From assembly GCF_002197645.1 (NCBI RefSeq), contig NZ_CP021874.1:186001-250000 (forward strand): DNA of 64,000 bases, read 5' to 3'. Positions 7,343-16,213 of this stretch are shown piece by piece. Source of the stretch: Enterococcus wangshanyuanii. Lineage in GTDB: Bacteria; Bacillota; Bacilli; Lactobacillales; Enterococcaceae. The position numbers and the translations under genes were made by a program. The notes below the pieces were generated by a model. The model was not told the origin of the DNA. It did not search any database and saw only the letters and a program-made list of their open reading frames with translations. How positions within the stretch are numbered: position 1 is the stretch's first letter; each line of letters opens with the position of its first letter.

Positions 7343-9784
7343 ATGAGTATCCAAGTGAAAGAAAGAGCCAATGTTGAAAATCAGCCATATTTTGGAAAGT
7401 TGACCAGTCGCATGAACGAATATCGTGAGTCAGTGCTAAATAAAAAACCGTATATTTGTGCAGAGCGTGCATTGTTGGTAACAGAGTCATACAAAGAACA
7501 TCAAAATCAACCCAATGTGATGAAACGTGCTTATATGTTAAAAAATATTTTAGAAAAAATGTCGATTTACATTGAAGATGAAACCATGATTGTTGGTAAT
7601 CAGGCAGCTTCTAATAAAGATGCGCCTATTTTTCCTGAATACACGTTAGAGTTTGTGTTAAATGAATTAGACCTATTCGAAAAACGCGACGGTGATGTGT
7701 TTTATATCACTGAAAAAACAAAAGATGATTTACGTTCGATTGCTTCTTTTTGGGATAACAACAATTTAAGAGCAAAAGCAGGTGCTTTGCTGCCCGATGA
7801 AGTTTCTGTATTCATGGAAACTGGATTTTTCGGAATGGAAGGAAAAATGAATTCTGGCGATGCCCACTTAGCGGTAGATTATCAGCAAGTACTAGAAATA
7901 GGGTTAGAGGGATACAGGGAGCGTACATTAAAGGAAAAAGCAAACCTAGATCTAACAGTACCTGAAAGTATTGATAAATACCAGTTTTATAACGCTATTT
8001 TGATTGTTTTGGATGCAGTTAAAGCATACGCAGAACGATTTTCTGCTTTGGCAAAAGAAATGGCTGAAACAGCTGACCCTGAAAGAAAAGCGGAACTGTT
8101 GGAGATTAGCCGTATCTGTCAAAAAGTGCCCAATCGACCAGCGGAAACCTTTATTGAGGCTATTCAGTCGGTTTGGTTTATTCAATTGATTTTGCAAATT
8201 GAATCAAATGGTCATTCATTGTCCTATGGTCGCTTTGATCAATATATGTACCCTTACTTGAAAAATGATTTGGCTAACGGAACGATCACAGAAGATGATG
8301 CTGTTGAGCTGTTAACTAATCTTTGGATTAAAACGTTGACGATCAATAAGGTTCGTAGTCAATCTCATACTTTTAGTAGTGCAGGAAGCCCTCTGTATCA
8401 AAATGTAACTATTGGTGGACAAACTAGAGATAAGAAAGATGCAGTCAATGACCTATCGTATCTTGTCTTGCGTAGCGTTGCTCAAACAAAATTGCCTCAA
8501 CCGAACTTAAGTGTTCGTTATCATTCAGGACTTGACAGTCAATTTATGAATGAATGTATTGAAGTGATGAAGTTAGGTTTTGGTATGCCAGCCTTTAATA
8601 ATGATGAGATCATTATTCCTTCATTTCTTAAAATTGGAGTCACAGAAGAAGATGCTTATAATTATAGTGCGATCGGCTGTGTGGAGACGGCTGTTCCGGG
8701 TAAATGGGGGTATCGTTGTACAGGGATGAGTTACATGAACTTTCCCAAAATTTTAATGATCGCGATGAACGATGGGATCGATCCAGTTTCAGGAAAACGC
8801 TTCGTGCAAGGTTATGGTCATTTCACAAACATGCACTCTTTTGAAGAGCTGCAAGATGTCTGGGATAAAACAGTGCGTGAATTAACTCGCATGAGTGTCA
8901 TCGTAGAAAATGCCATTGATTTAGGGCTTGAACGTGATGTGCCAGATATCTTATGTTCTGCACTGACCGAAGACTGTATTGGACGTGGTAAAACACTGAA
9001 GGAAGGTGGAGCCGTGTATGATTTCATTTCAGGCCTTCAAGTTGGGATCGCCAATTTGGCTGATTCGTTGGCGGCGATCAAACAACTTGTTTTTGAAGAA
9101 AAAAAAGTGACACAAGCTGAACTTTGGGAAGCACTAATGACAGATTATGAAAGTGAACGCAGCAAAGAAATCCAGCAGATGATTCTTCAAGACGTACCGA
9201 AATATGGAAATGATGATGATTACGCAGACCAATTAGTAACGAAAGCTTATGACAGCTATATTGAGGAAGTTAAAAAATACCCAAATACACGTTTCGGGCG
9301 TGGGCCAATTGGTGGATTGCGTTATTCAGGGACCTCATCCATTTCTGCGAATGTCGGACAGGGAAAAGGAACGATGGCAACACCAGATGGACGTAATGCA
9401 TGGGTTCCATTAGCCGAAGGGTGCTCACCATCACATAATATGGATAAAAATGGACCGACTTCGGTATTGAAATCTGTTTCTAAACTAAGAACAGATGAAA
9501 TTATTGGCGGAGTCTTATTAAACCAAAAAGTTAATCCGCAAATGTTAGCAAAAGAAGAAGACAAACAAAAATTGATTATGTTACTTCGTACGTTTTTCAA
9601 TAAATTGCATGGGTATCATATTCAGTATAACGTCGTTTCTCGTGAAACCTTGATTGATGCTCAAAAACATCCAGAAAAACACCGAGATTTGATCGTTCGA
9701 GTGGCCGGATATTCTGCCTTCTTTAACGCGCTATCAAAAGCTACGCAGGACGATATTATTGAACGGACAGAACATGTATTATAA
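7343..9784 (+). CDS. Glycyl radical enzyme of the PflD/dehydratase type
   Basis: 813 aa, a full-length glycyl radical enzyme. The catalytic cysteine is Cys446 in SAIGCVETAVPG, with the adjacent glutamate (GCVE) typical of dehydratase-like members and unlike the CC pair of true pyruvate formate-lyase. The glycyl radical loop is RVAGYSAFF near the C-terminus, radical Gly789. Neighbours are a fructose-6-phosphate-aldolase-like transaldolase and a glycerol dehydrogenase, the same set as E. coli pflD/talC/gldA and a pneumococcal cluster. As I recall, enzymes with this neighbourhood were recently assigned to radical ring opening of 1,5-anhydroglucitol 6-phosphate, giving 1-deoxyfructose 6-phosphate; that substrate is inference here. 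Start: ATG with AGGAGG. It can only work if an activase is available, and the neighbouring one carries a TGA. Confidence 0.9.
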   Translation: MSIQVKERANVENQPYFGKLTSRMNEYRESVLNKKPYICAERALLVTESYKEHQNQPNVMKRAYMLKNILEKMSIYIEDETMIVGNQAASNKDAPIFPEYTLEFVLNELDLFEKRDGDVFYITEKTKDDLRSIASFWDNNNLRAKAGALLPDEVSVFMETGFFGMEGKMNSGDAHLAVDYQQVLEIGLEGYRERTLKEKANLDLTVPESIDKYQFYNAILIVLDAVKAYAERFSALAKEMAETADPERKAELLEISRICQKVPNRPAETFIEAIQSVWFIQLILQIESNGHSLSYGRFDQYMYPYLKNDLANGTITEDDAVELLTNLWIKTLTINKVRSQSHTFSSAGSPLYQNVTIGGQTRDKKDAVNDLSYLVLRSVAQTKLPQPNLSVRYHSGLDSQFMNECIEVMKLGFGMPAFNNDEIIIPSFLKIGVTEEDAYNYSAIGCVETAVPGKWGYRCTGMSYMNFPKILMIAMNDGIDPVSGKRFVQGYGHFTNMHSFEELQDVWDKTVRELTRMSVIVENAIDLGLERDVPDILCSALTEDCIGRGKTLKEGGAVYDFISGLQVGIANLADSLAAIKQLVFEEKKVTQAELWEALMTDYESERSKEIQQMILQDVPKYGNDDDYADQLVTKAYDSYIEEVKKYPNTRFGRGPIGGLRYSGTSSISANVGQGKGTMATPDGRNAWVPLAEGCSPSHNMDKNGPTSVLKSVSKLRTDEIIGGVLLNQKVNPQMLAKEEDKQKLIMLLRTFFNKLHGYHIQYNVVSRETLIDAQKHPEKHRDLIVRVAGYSAFFNALSKATQDDIIERTEHVL

Positions 9785-9869
9785 ATAAATTTTATCTAAG
9801 AGGGAAACCTCTCAGATAGTGACCTGTTAAGAGTAGAACATTTTAAACCTAGAAAGCGGAGTGCAGACC

Positions 9870-10550
9870 ATGGAATTTATGTTAGATACAGCCAATATTG
9901 AAGAGATCAAACAGTATGAAAAAATAATCGCTTTAGCAGGAGTGACTTCCAATCCGACAATTGTTAAAAAGGAAGGAGATATTGATTTCTTTGCACACAT
10001 GAAAAAAATTCGTGGCATTATCGGCATGGAAAAATCGCTTCATGTTCAAGTTGTTGCAACAAGCTATGAAGGAATGCTAAAAGATGCAGAAATGATTTTG
10101 GCTAAAATTGATTCAAATGTTTTTATCAAAGTACCTGTCAGTGAAATTGGTTTAAAAGCAATCAAAGAATTGAAACACAGAGGCGTAAATGTTACTGCGA
10201 CAGCTATTTATACTAAATTTCAAGCTTATCTTGCGATTGCAGCAGGAGCAGATTATATTGCTCCATATTTTAATCGAATGGAAAATTTAAACATTGATCC
10301 TAGAGAAGCGATCCATGAAATGGCACAGGAAATTGCACGCACAAATAGCCAAACAAAAATCTTAGCGGCTAGTTTTAAAAATGTCGGACAAGTCAATGCA
10401 GCACTTGAAAACGGCGCGCAAGCTGCAACGATGGGTGTTGATATTATTAAACAAGCATTTGATATGCCAGCGATTGAAAAGGCAGTTATGGATTTCACTG
10501 CTGATTGGGAAGCTACTTTTGGAGAAAAAGCAACGATTGCTTCACTTTAA
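9870..10550 (+). CDS. fsa: Fructose-6-phosphate aldolase-like transaldolase (FSA/TalC family)
   Basis: 226 aa, the size of single-domain FSA/TalC enzymes. The family signature is present: an opening MEFMLDTANIEEIK, GVTSNPTIV, the Schiff-base lysine Lys87 in NVFIKVPVSEIGLKAIK, GVNVTATAIYT and AASFKNVGQV. It cleaves or forms fructose-6-phosphate-like sugars into a three-carbon ketone and glyceraldehyde 3-phosphate. In this operon it may split a 1-deoxyketose phosphate made by the glycyl radical enzyme, releasing hydroxyacetone for the next enzyme (inference). I use the ATG at 9870, not the GTG at 9861, because GCGGAG lies at proper spacing. A small hairpin (9794-9817) lies between it and the upstream gene, without a T run, so transcription probably continues. 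Confidence 0.88.
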   Translation: MEFMLDTANIEEIKQYEKIIALAGVTSNPTIVKKEGDIDFFAHMKKIRGIIGMEKSLHVQVVATSYEGMLKDAEMILAKIDSNVFIKVPVSEIGLKAIKELKHRGVNVTATAIYTKFQAYLAIAAGADYIAPYFNRMENLNIDPREAIHEMAQEIARTNSQTKILAASFKNVGQVNAALENGAQAATMGVDIIKQAFDMPAIEKAVMDFTADWEATFGEKATIASL

Positions 10551-10581
10551 GTTCATTTAAATAATTTTAGGAGGTTTATGT

Positions 10582-11679
10582 ATGGAAAAAATATTTGCAA
10601 GCCCATCGAAATATGTTCAAGGAAAAAATGTATTGGTGACAGGAATTTCACATATTAAAAATTTAGGTAACAAGGCTCTTTTACTTTGTGATGATATTGT
10701 TTGGGAAATTGTTGGAGAAGAGTTTGATAACAATTTAAAAAAAGAAGGAATGGTCGTTACACGTATTGCCTTTGGTGGTGAAGCATCTACAAGTGAAATC
10801 GATCGTGTGAGCGAGATCGGCAAATCGAATCATTGTGAGCTTATTATCGGTTTAGGAGGAGGCAAAACAATTGATGCGGCTAAAGCAATTAGTGATAAGC
10901 TAGAATTGCCTGTTGCTGTAGTTCCAACAATTGCTTCTACAGACGCTCCTACATCCGCTTTATCGGTCATTTATTCGGATGAAGGTGTCTTTGAGCGATA
11001 TCTGTTTTATAAAAAAAATCCAGAGTTAGTCTTGGTAGATACAGCCGTTGTATCAAAAGCACCAAGCAGACTTTTAGCTTCAGGAATTGCTGATGCACTG
11101 GCTACATGGGTTGAAGGACGCTCAATTATTGAAGCACATGGTAAAACGATGGGTGGTGCAGCGCCTACATTGGCAGCAGAAGCAATTGCTACTAAATGTG
11201 AAGAGATTTTATTCTCAAATGGATTACAAGCTATACAAGCTTGCCGTGCTAAAGTAGTGACACCTGCCTTAGAAGCAGTTGTTGAAGCAAATACATTATT
11301 GAGTGGCATTGGATTCGAAAGTTGCGGACTTGCTGCTGCTCACGCGATTCATAATGGTTTTACAGCATTACATGGCGATATTCACAGCCTAACTCATGGT
11401 GAGAAAGTTGCCTATGGGACATTAACACAATTGATTTTGGAAAATAGACCTAAAATAATTCTAGATAAATTTATCTCATTTTACCAAGCGCTTGATCTAC
11501 CTACAACGCTAGCCGATCTCAAGCTTGAAAACATTTCTTATGAAGAATTGTTGAAAGTTGGAAAACTAGCTACTCAAGAAGGGGAAACAATTCATCAAAT
11601 GGCAGCTGATTTTTCAGCAGATGATGTGACAGATGCATTATTTGCGGTAGATGCGTATGTACGCTCTTTAAGTTGCTGA
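10582..11679 (+). CDS. gldA: Glycerol dehydrogenase, zinc-dependent (GldA family)
   Basis: 365 aa, an iron/zinc-type polyol dehydrogenase. The NAD-binding GGGK motif is at residues 92-95 ([15 protein letters not shown]). The metal ligands expected from bacterial glycerol dehydrogenases are all there: Asp171 in GIADALATW, His254 in [10 protein letters not shown] and His272 in [11 protein letters not shown]. It interconverts glycerol with dihydroxyacetone, or hydroxyacetone with 1,2-propanediol, using NAD(H), which would re-oxidise NADH in this anaerobic pathway. The start has AGGAGG upstream. It closes the operon begun at 7343. Confidence 0.92.
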   Translation: MEKIFASPSKYVQGKNVLVTGISHIKNLGNKALLLCDDIVWEIVGEEFDNNLKKEGMVVTRIAFGGEASTSEIDRVSEIGKSNHCELIIGLGGGKTIDAAKAISDKLELPVAVVPTIASTDAPTSALSVIYSDEGVFERYLFYKKNPELVLVDTAVVSKAPSRLLASGIADALATWVEGRSIIEAHGKTMGGAAPTLAAEAIATKCEEILFSNGLQAIQACRAKVVTPALEAVVEANTLLSGIGFESCGLAAAHAIHNGFTALHGDIHSLTHGEKVAYGTLTQLILENRPKIILDKFISFYQALDLPTTLADLKLENISYEELLKVGKLATQEGETIHQMAADFSADDVTDALFAVDAYVRSLSC

Positions 11680-11701
11680 AAATGTATAATGATAGGGTAC
11701 T

Positions 11702-11775
11702 AAAGAAGTAATTTAAATTACTTCTTTCAGGATCATAGATGAAAAGGAGCTTGCAATCAAACCAGCTCCTTTTTT
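11702..11775 (+). terminator. Palindrome and terminator after gldA
   Basis: A perfect 26-bp palindrome (11702-11727, AAAGAAGTAATTT and its complement) is followed by a classical terminator with AAAAGGAGCT (11742-11751) and AGCTCCTTTTTT (11764-11775). The second hairpin is the likely end of the 7343-11679 operon. Confidence 0.8.
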
Positions 11776-12276
11776 GCTATGCTTTGTGTCAAATTGAAAC
11801 AAAAACGATAGGTCTGTTATTGTGAAGTTATTTTAGGTGCACTGTACTCATTGCCTGTACTTGAAACCATCTGTCTAAGCGAGTCGCAATTTCTTTGGTT
11901 CTTGCGTCAGTTTCAAGATTGATGATTTTTAAAGAGTAAACACTATGTTTTTACGAGTTTGAATTATATTCTTTTGTACATTATCTATTGAAAAAATAAG
12001 GAATTTAGTGGAGAAGATGTCAAATAGTGATAAGTAAAAAATTTTCAGTTTTTGATTGAAACTCGTTATAGACTGTGCAATAAACGGTATCATCCTTAGT
12101 TGATGGAAAAGCAGCTGATCATTTATCAGGGCTTTCTGTATCTGTCTTTGAATCAAAAATTGTCATCACAGTAATTCTAATGATTGATATATTTCAGATA
12201 AGGATAATAATTTACTATAACCAATGAAAAAAATTGAAGAACTTTTGTGAAATAATAAACTTTTTTTTAAAATCCC
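11776..12276. other. Gene-free stretch with a possible gene remnant on the minus strand
   Basis: No intact gene is seen. On the minus strand from about 11949 to 11828 a frame reads KIINLETDARTKEIATRL, then DRWFQVQAMSTVHLK and a stop. Its composition looks like real protein, but no start or upstream continuation exists because an in-frame stop precedes it. It may be the tail of a decayed gene. I do not recognise the family. The remainder is AT-rich with no clear structure. Confidence 0.3.
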
Positions 12277-12307
12277 TTGACCTGAAGTTCACTTTAAGGA
12301 GTAGAAT
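12277..12307 (+). promoter_or_regulatory. MerR-type promoter with 19-bp spacer
   Basis: TTGACC (12277-12282) and TAGAAT (12302-12307) are separated by 19 bases, two more than the normal spacing. The spacer holds an imperfect dyad, CCTGAAGT and ACTTTAAGG. MerR-family activators act on exactly this geometry by untwisting the DNA. The promoter drives the DXS-like gene at 12332. Confidence 0.7.
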
Positions 12308-12331
12308 GAACTCAGAAAAAGGAGGAGTTTT

Positions 12332-14086
12332 ATGTTATTAGAAACCATACAACAACCAAGCGATCTAAAAAAATTGTCTCATCAGGAACTGCAAACCTTG
12401 GCAAATGAAGCCAGAATAGTATTATTAGGTAAAATCAGTTATCATGGCGGGCATAATGGCCCGAATCTTGGCATGGTTGAAATGACGGTCGCTTTGCATC
12501 ACGTTTTTAATTCACCGGTCGATCAGCTTATTTTCGACGTATCGCATCAAACATACATTCATAAGATGTTGACAGGACGGGCAGAAGCATTTCTTTCACC
12601 TGAACACTATGATGATGTTTCAGGCTATACAAACCCGAAAGAAAGCGAACATGACTTATTTACGATTGGACATACTTCCACGTCCCTTTCATTAGCGAAT
12701 GGCGTAGCAAAAGCTCGTGATTTGAAGAATGAAACCAACAATGTGATCGCCGTGATCGGTGATGGTTCTCTTTCCGGAGGGTTGGCTTATGAAGGCTTGA
12801 ATAATATTGTTGAGCAGGGGACAAACACGATTGTGATCGTAAATGATAATGATCAATCTATCGCAGAAAATTTTGGCGGCGTCTATAGAAATCTAAAGGA
12901 ACTGCGTGAAACAAATGGACAGGCCAAAAACAATTTCTTTAGAGCTCTTGGCTTCGAGTATCATTACCTTGAGGAAGGAAACGATGTGGCAGCATTGATC
13001 GAGCTATTTGAGGCAGTTAAAGATAAAAAGACGCCTGTTTTACTTCATATCCATACAATCAAAGGAAAAGGCTTTAAGTTCGCGGAAGAAAATAGGGAAA
13101 AATTCCATGCTGGTGGTCCATTTAGTTTAACGACCGGTGACTACCTTGCCTCTGGAAGTCAAGAGGAGACATATGGTTCGATCACAACCGATTTTCTAAT
13201 GGGAAAAATGCAGACTGACCCGAAAATTGTCGCAGTCAATGCAGGGACTCCGATGATACTTTTCAGTAAAGAACAGCGTGAAAAAGTTGGGAACCAATTT
13301 GTGGATGTTGGCATTGCCGAAGAACATGCGGCAACCATGACAGCTGGACTTGCCAAAAATGGAGCAAAACCAATCTGGGCAGTATTCTCCACGTTCATGC
13401 AACGAAGCTACGATCAAATTTCCCATGATCTGGCGTTGAATGATTTACCTGGAACAATTTTAGTGTATGGCGCTTCAGTAAATGGGATGAACGATGAAAG
13501 CCATCTGGGTATTTTTGATATCCCGTTTTTAAGTCATATTCCAAACGTCATCTATTTAGCACCAACAACGAAAGAAGAATATTTAGCGATGCTGGATTGG
13601 TCGATTGAGCAAACAGACCATCCAGTGGCAATCCGTGTCCCGGTTGGAGCTGTTAAAGAAACAGGAATAAAAGATCAAACGGATTACACTCAATATTTCA
13701 AAAGTCAAGTCACAAAAGAGGGTTCTCAAGTTGCTCTTTTAGGGCTGGGTAACTTTTATTCTTTAGCGGAAGATATAGCATTTGACCTGGAAACAAAACA
13801 TAATATCAATGCTACTATCATCAACCCTAAATTTATTTCTGGTCTTGATACAGCATTGCTTGATCGATTGGAAGAAAAGCATGAGCTTGTGGTTACACTT
13901 GAGGACGGTGTGATTGATGGAGGTTATGGGCAAACTGTAGCTGGATATCTAGGCAATAAAGACCTAAAAATTCAAAATTATGGCTTAGAAAAACTATTTC
14001 ATGATCGCTACTCTGTATCAAAGCTACTTGTTGAAAACGGGCTTACAAAAGAGAACATTATTAAAAATATTCTTAATAGTTTATGA
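12332..14086 (+). CDS. DXS-like thiamine-diphosphate enzyme (1-deoxy-D-xylulose-5-phosphate synthase family paralogue)
   Basis: 584 aa, a transketolase-fold protein closest in pattern to DXS but somewhat shorter than the usual roughly 620 aa. Seen: GGHNGPNLGMVEMTVALHHV, FDVSHQTYIHKMLTGR, the thiamine diphosphate motif GDGSLSGGLAYEGLNN through NDNDQSI, and the conserved glutamate region DVGIAEEHAATMTAGLA. DXS condenses pyruvate with glyceraldehyde 3-phosphate. Enterococci make isoprenoids by the mevalonate route, so this is probably not a MEP-pathway enzyme; a role in a cofactor or deoxy-sugar pathway is possible but unproven. It is a single-gene unit behind a MerR-type promoter, with AGGAGG before the ATG. 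Confidence 0.72.
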   Translation: MLLETIQQPSDLKKLSHQELQTLANEARIVLLGKISYHGGHNGPNLGMVEMTVALHHVFNSPVDQLIFDVSHQTYIHKMLTGRAEAFLSPEHYDDVSGYTNPKESEHDLFTIGHTSTSLSLANGVAKARDLKNETNNVIAVIGDGSLSGGLAYEGLNNIVEQGTNTIVIVNDNDQSIAENFGGVYRNLKELRETNGQAKNNFFRALGFEYHYLEEGNDVAALIELFEAVKDKKTPVLLHIHTIKGKGFKFAEENREKFHAGGPFSLTTGDYLASGSQEETYGSITTDFLMGKMQTDPKIVAVNAGTPMILFSKEQREKVGNQFVDVGIAEEHAATMTAGLAKNGAKPIWAVFSTFMQRSYDQISHDLALNDLPGTILVYGASVNGMNDESHLGIFDIPFLSHIPNVIYLAPTTKEEYLAMLDWSIEQTDHPVAIRVPVGAVKETGIKDQTDYTQYFKSQVTKEGSQVALLGLGNFYSLAEDIAFDLETKHNINATIINPKFISGLDTALLDRLEEKHELVVTLEDGVIDGGYGQTVAGYLGNKDLKIQNYGLEKLFHDRYSVSKLLVENGLTKENIIKNILNSL

Positions 14087-14088
14087 AG

Positions 14089-14130
14089 AAAAAACTCATA
14101 TGTCCTTTGAACAGGATGCATGAGTTTTTT
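14089..14130 (+). terminator. Terminator after the DXS-like gene
   Basis: AAAAAACTCAT and ATGAGTTTTTT pair around a 20-base loop, starting just after the stop codon. The T run makes it a normal intrinsic terminator. Confidence 0.85.
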
Positions 14131-14467
14131 ATTAAGAAGCGTAAAAAATGATATGTTTAGTATTAATCATGAATTTTTTGAGAAATTTTACGAAACTTTG
14201 AGTCAAGTACGAGATTTTAACACATACTTATGGTAAAATAAATTCAACTTATGGAAGCTTTAAATCGATCTTTAGAACAAAGGTAGGTGGCTATATGAAA
14301 GTATGTGGCAAGAAGCCAGCTAAAAGGCTGATTTGTTGAAACTACTGACAAAAATGGTACTGATTTAAGCGTCAAGAAATAAGAAAGTAATAGCGAATAA
14401 AGTAAGAGCAGATCCTATCCGAAAAGAAGGACTGAATCTTAGCAGTTTACGAGAGGAACTAAAGTGA
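14131..14467 (+). other. Leader region upstream of the secreted hydrolase gene
   Basis: About 340 bases without a gene. From roughly 14255 the sequence is less AT-rich and holds several short stem-capable segments (GGTAGGTGG, CAGC-loop-GCTG near 14318-14331, GGACTGAATC near 14428). It could be a structured 5' leader, since cell-wall hydrolase genes in Gram-positives often have one, but I cannot match it to a known riboswitch class. Confidence 0.3.
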
Positions 14468-15796
14468 ATGAAAAGAAAAATCCTATCATTCCAGATGATT
14501 GTTGCGCTCCTTAGTGTGAATTTGATTCCAGTCGCAAGTTATGCGGATGAATTAAGCCAGTCAGAATCAGGTACGATTGAGGATAGCTCAACGACTGAAA
14601 CGACTGAAAGTTCTTCTACAGAAGAAACATCCACATCGACATCAGATTCTTCAACATCTGGAACCGAAACAAGTACGACAGAATCGAATGAAACTGGCAC
14701 GACCGATTCTTCAGTGGCACCACAGCCGCCTGTAGTTAGCCCAGAACCTGTGCAGCCACAGCCGCCAGTAGAGCCCGCTGTACCAGCAGCACCGGAGGAA
14801 GAGGTAGTAGTTGACCAAGTACCCGTAGTAACGGACAATGGATTGACTGTTCAACCAAATCAAGAAATTTCTGTAGTGAAAAATGAACCAACTGAAAACT
14901 TTATTCGCCGTATCGGTGAAAAAGCACGAGCAGTTGGACAAAAAAATGACTTATATGCTTCTGTTATGATTGCTCAAGCAATTTTAGAGACAGGTGCAGG
15001 CGGCAGCCAATTAAGTCAACAGCCTTACCACAATTTATTTGGTATCAAGGGAGAGTATAAAGGTGAGAGTATCGTTTTCTCTACTCAAGAGGATGACGGT
15101 TCGGGTAACCTATATACGATCGATGCTGCATTTAAACAATACCCTAGCTATAAAGAATCCTTTGAAGATTATGCTAAATTGATGAAAGAAGGCATTGATT
15201 CTAATCCAGAGATTTATTCTGGCACTTGGAAAAAGAATGCCGTAACATATCAAGAAGCAACGAAATCTCTGACAGGTGTTTATGCGACAGATACTAGCTA
15301 TGATCAAAAATTGAATGCGTTCATTGAAGAGTATAATTTGACTGAGTATGACAAAGCTCAGCCTTCTCAAACAGCTTCTGGAATGATCATTGCAGATACA
15401 CATCCTGATAGTGATTTTGAAGATTATACTGGGGAAACTTTCCCAGGTTCCGAAGCCTATGCAGAGGGGAATTGTACCCAATATGTCTATAATCGTATCG
15501 TCCAATTGGATGGTTCAGTAGAAACGACGATGGGCAACGGAATGGATTGGGGCGCTACTGGTAAGGCTAATGGCTACGAAGTCACAAACAAGCCTAAAGC
15601 CGGTACAGCTGTCAGCTTCCAACCTGGTGTAGCTGGAGCAGATGGAACCTATGGACATGTAGCATTTGTTGAGCATGTGTATGAGGATGGTTCTATTCTG
15701 ATTTCAGAAATGAACGCCGCTGGTTTAGGCGTAGTTTCTTTCCGAGTGATCGATCAAAACACAGCCAATACACTTGCATATGTAACACCAAAATAA
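14468..15796 (+). CDS. Secreted peptidoglycan hydrolase with GH73-type glucosaminidase and CHAP domains
   Basis: 442 aa. A signal peptide (residues 1-26, ending VASYADE) is followed by a Ser/Thr/Glu-rich then Pro/Val-rich low-complexity linker (about 27-130). A glucosaminidase (GH73/LYZ2-like) domain occupies about 145-300, with the expected acidic residue in AQAILETGAGGS (Glu174) and NLFGIKGEYKG. A C-terminal CHAP amidase/endopeptidase domain covers about 320-442, with Cys336 in GNCTQYVYNRI and the histidine in YGHVAFVEHV. The protein should cut both glycan strands and stem peptides of the cell wall. It stands alone with its own terminator. There is no LysM or sortase signal, so retention must be non-covalent. 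Confidence 0.88.
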   Translation: MKRKILSFQMIVALLSVNLIPVASYADELSQSESGTIEDSSTTETTESSSTEETSTSTSDSSTSGTETSTTESNETGTTDSSVAPQPPVVSPEPVQPQPPVEPAVPAAPEEEVVVDQVPVVTDNGLTVQPNQEISVVKNEPTENFIRRIGEKARAVGQKNDLYASVMIAQAILETGAGGSQLSQQPYHNLFGIKGEYKGESIVFSTQEDDGSGNLYTIDAAFKQYPSYKESFEDYAKLMKEGIDSNPEIYSGTWKKNAVTYQEATKSLTGVYATDTSYDQKLNAFIEEYNLTEYDKAQPSQTASGMIIADTHPDSDFEDYTGETFPGSEAYAEGNCTQYVYNRIVQLDGSVETTMGNGMDWGATGKANGYEVTNKPKAGTAVSFQPGVAGADGTYGHVAFVEHVYEDGSILISEMNAAGLGVVSFRVIDQNTANTLAYVTPK

Positions 15797-15799
15797 ATC

Positions 15800-15849
15800 A
15801 AAACAGTAACAGCTCTCTTTAAAATCAAGAGTAGGTGTTACTGTTTTTT
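15800..15849 (+). terminator. Terminator after the GH73/CHAP gene
   Basis: AAAACAGTAACA (15800-15811) pairs with TGTTACTGTTTTTT (15836-15849), with a T run at the end. Confidence 0.85.
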
Positions 15850-15931
15850 ATATTAACTCTTTCTTAATGTTTCTATAGAAAATCAAAATAAATTAGGCAC
15901 ACTTTCTTCAAATCTTCTGGTTATTATAAGG

Positions 15932-16036
15932 ACATACCCAATTAACAAACCCAAACAAAACACTTTTTCATTTTTTACTCCTCAAGTAAAAAAGAACTCC
16001 TTTCCGCTCGGTCACCCAGCCGAGCGGTCTTTTATT
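15932..16036 (+). ncRNA. Candidate small regulatory RNA with exposed CU-rich anti-Shine-Dalgarno motifs
   Basis: The gap 15850-16213 ends a transcription unit that has no gene in it. After a possible -10 (TATTAT, 15922-15927) come ACCCAA-type repeats (15935-15953), a perfect 9-bp hairpin TTTTTTACT/AGTAAAAAA (15971-15979 and 15985-15993) whose loop is CCTCA, a single-stranded ACTCCTTTCC, and a strong GC-rich terminator CCGCTCGG/CCGAGCGG (16004-16027) followed by TCTTTTATTT. Loop and linker could pair with GGAGG ribosome binding sites, as in known trans-acting Gram-positive RNAs. A clear -35 is not seen. The hydrolase terminator lies upstream, so this second terminator needs its own transcript. 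Confidence 0.5.
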
Positions 16037-16213
16037 TAGCGTGAATGACTCTTCTTATTAAGTTAATAGAATCATTTAAGCCTAATCGATTTTACAAATG
16101 AATAGGGGTTATGCTTATTTTGTATTTCCAATGCGAAATTATATCGATATAATATAGACATACTTTGTACCTTGTTGTTGGTTATCTCGAATAAAATTTG
16201 AAGGAGATTGGTG

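Noticed and set aside
14539..14838. Minus-strand Val/Ser-rich frame opposite the hydrolase linker
   Set aside because: It mirrors the low-complexity Ser/Thr/Pro codons of the real gene and has no start signal.
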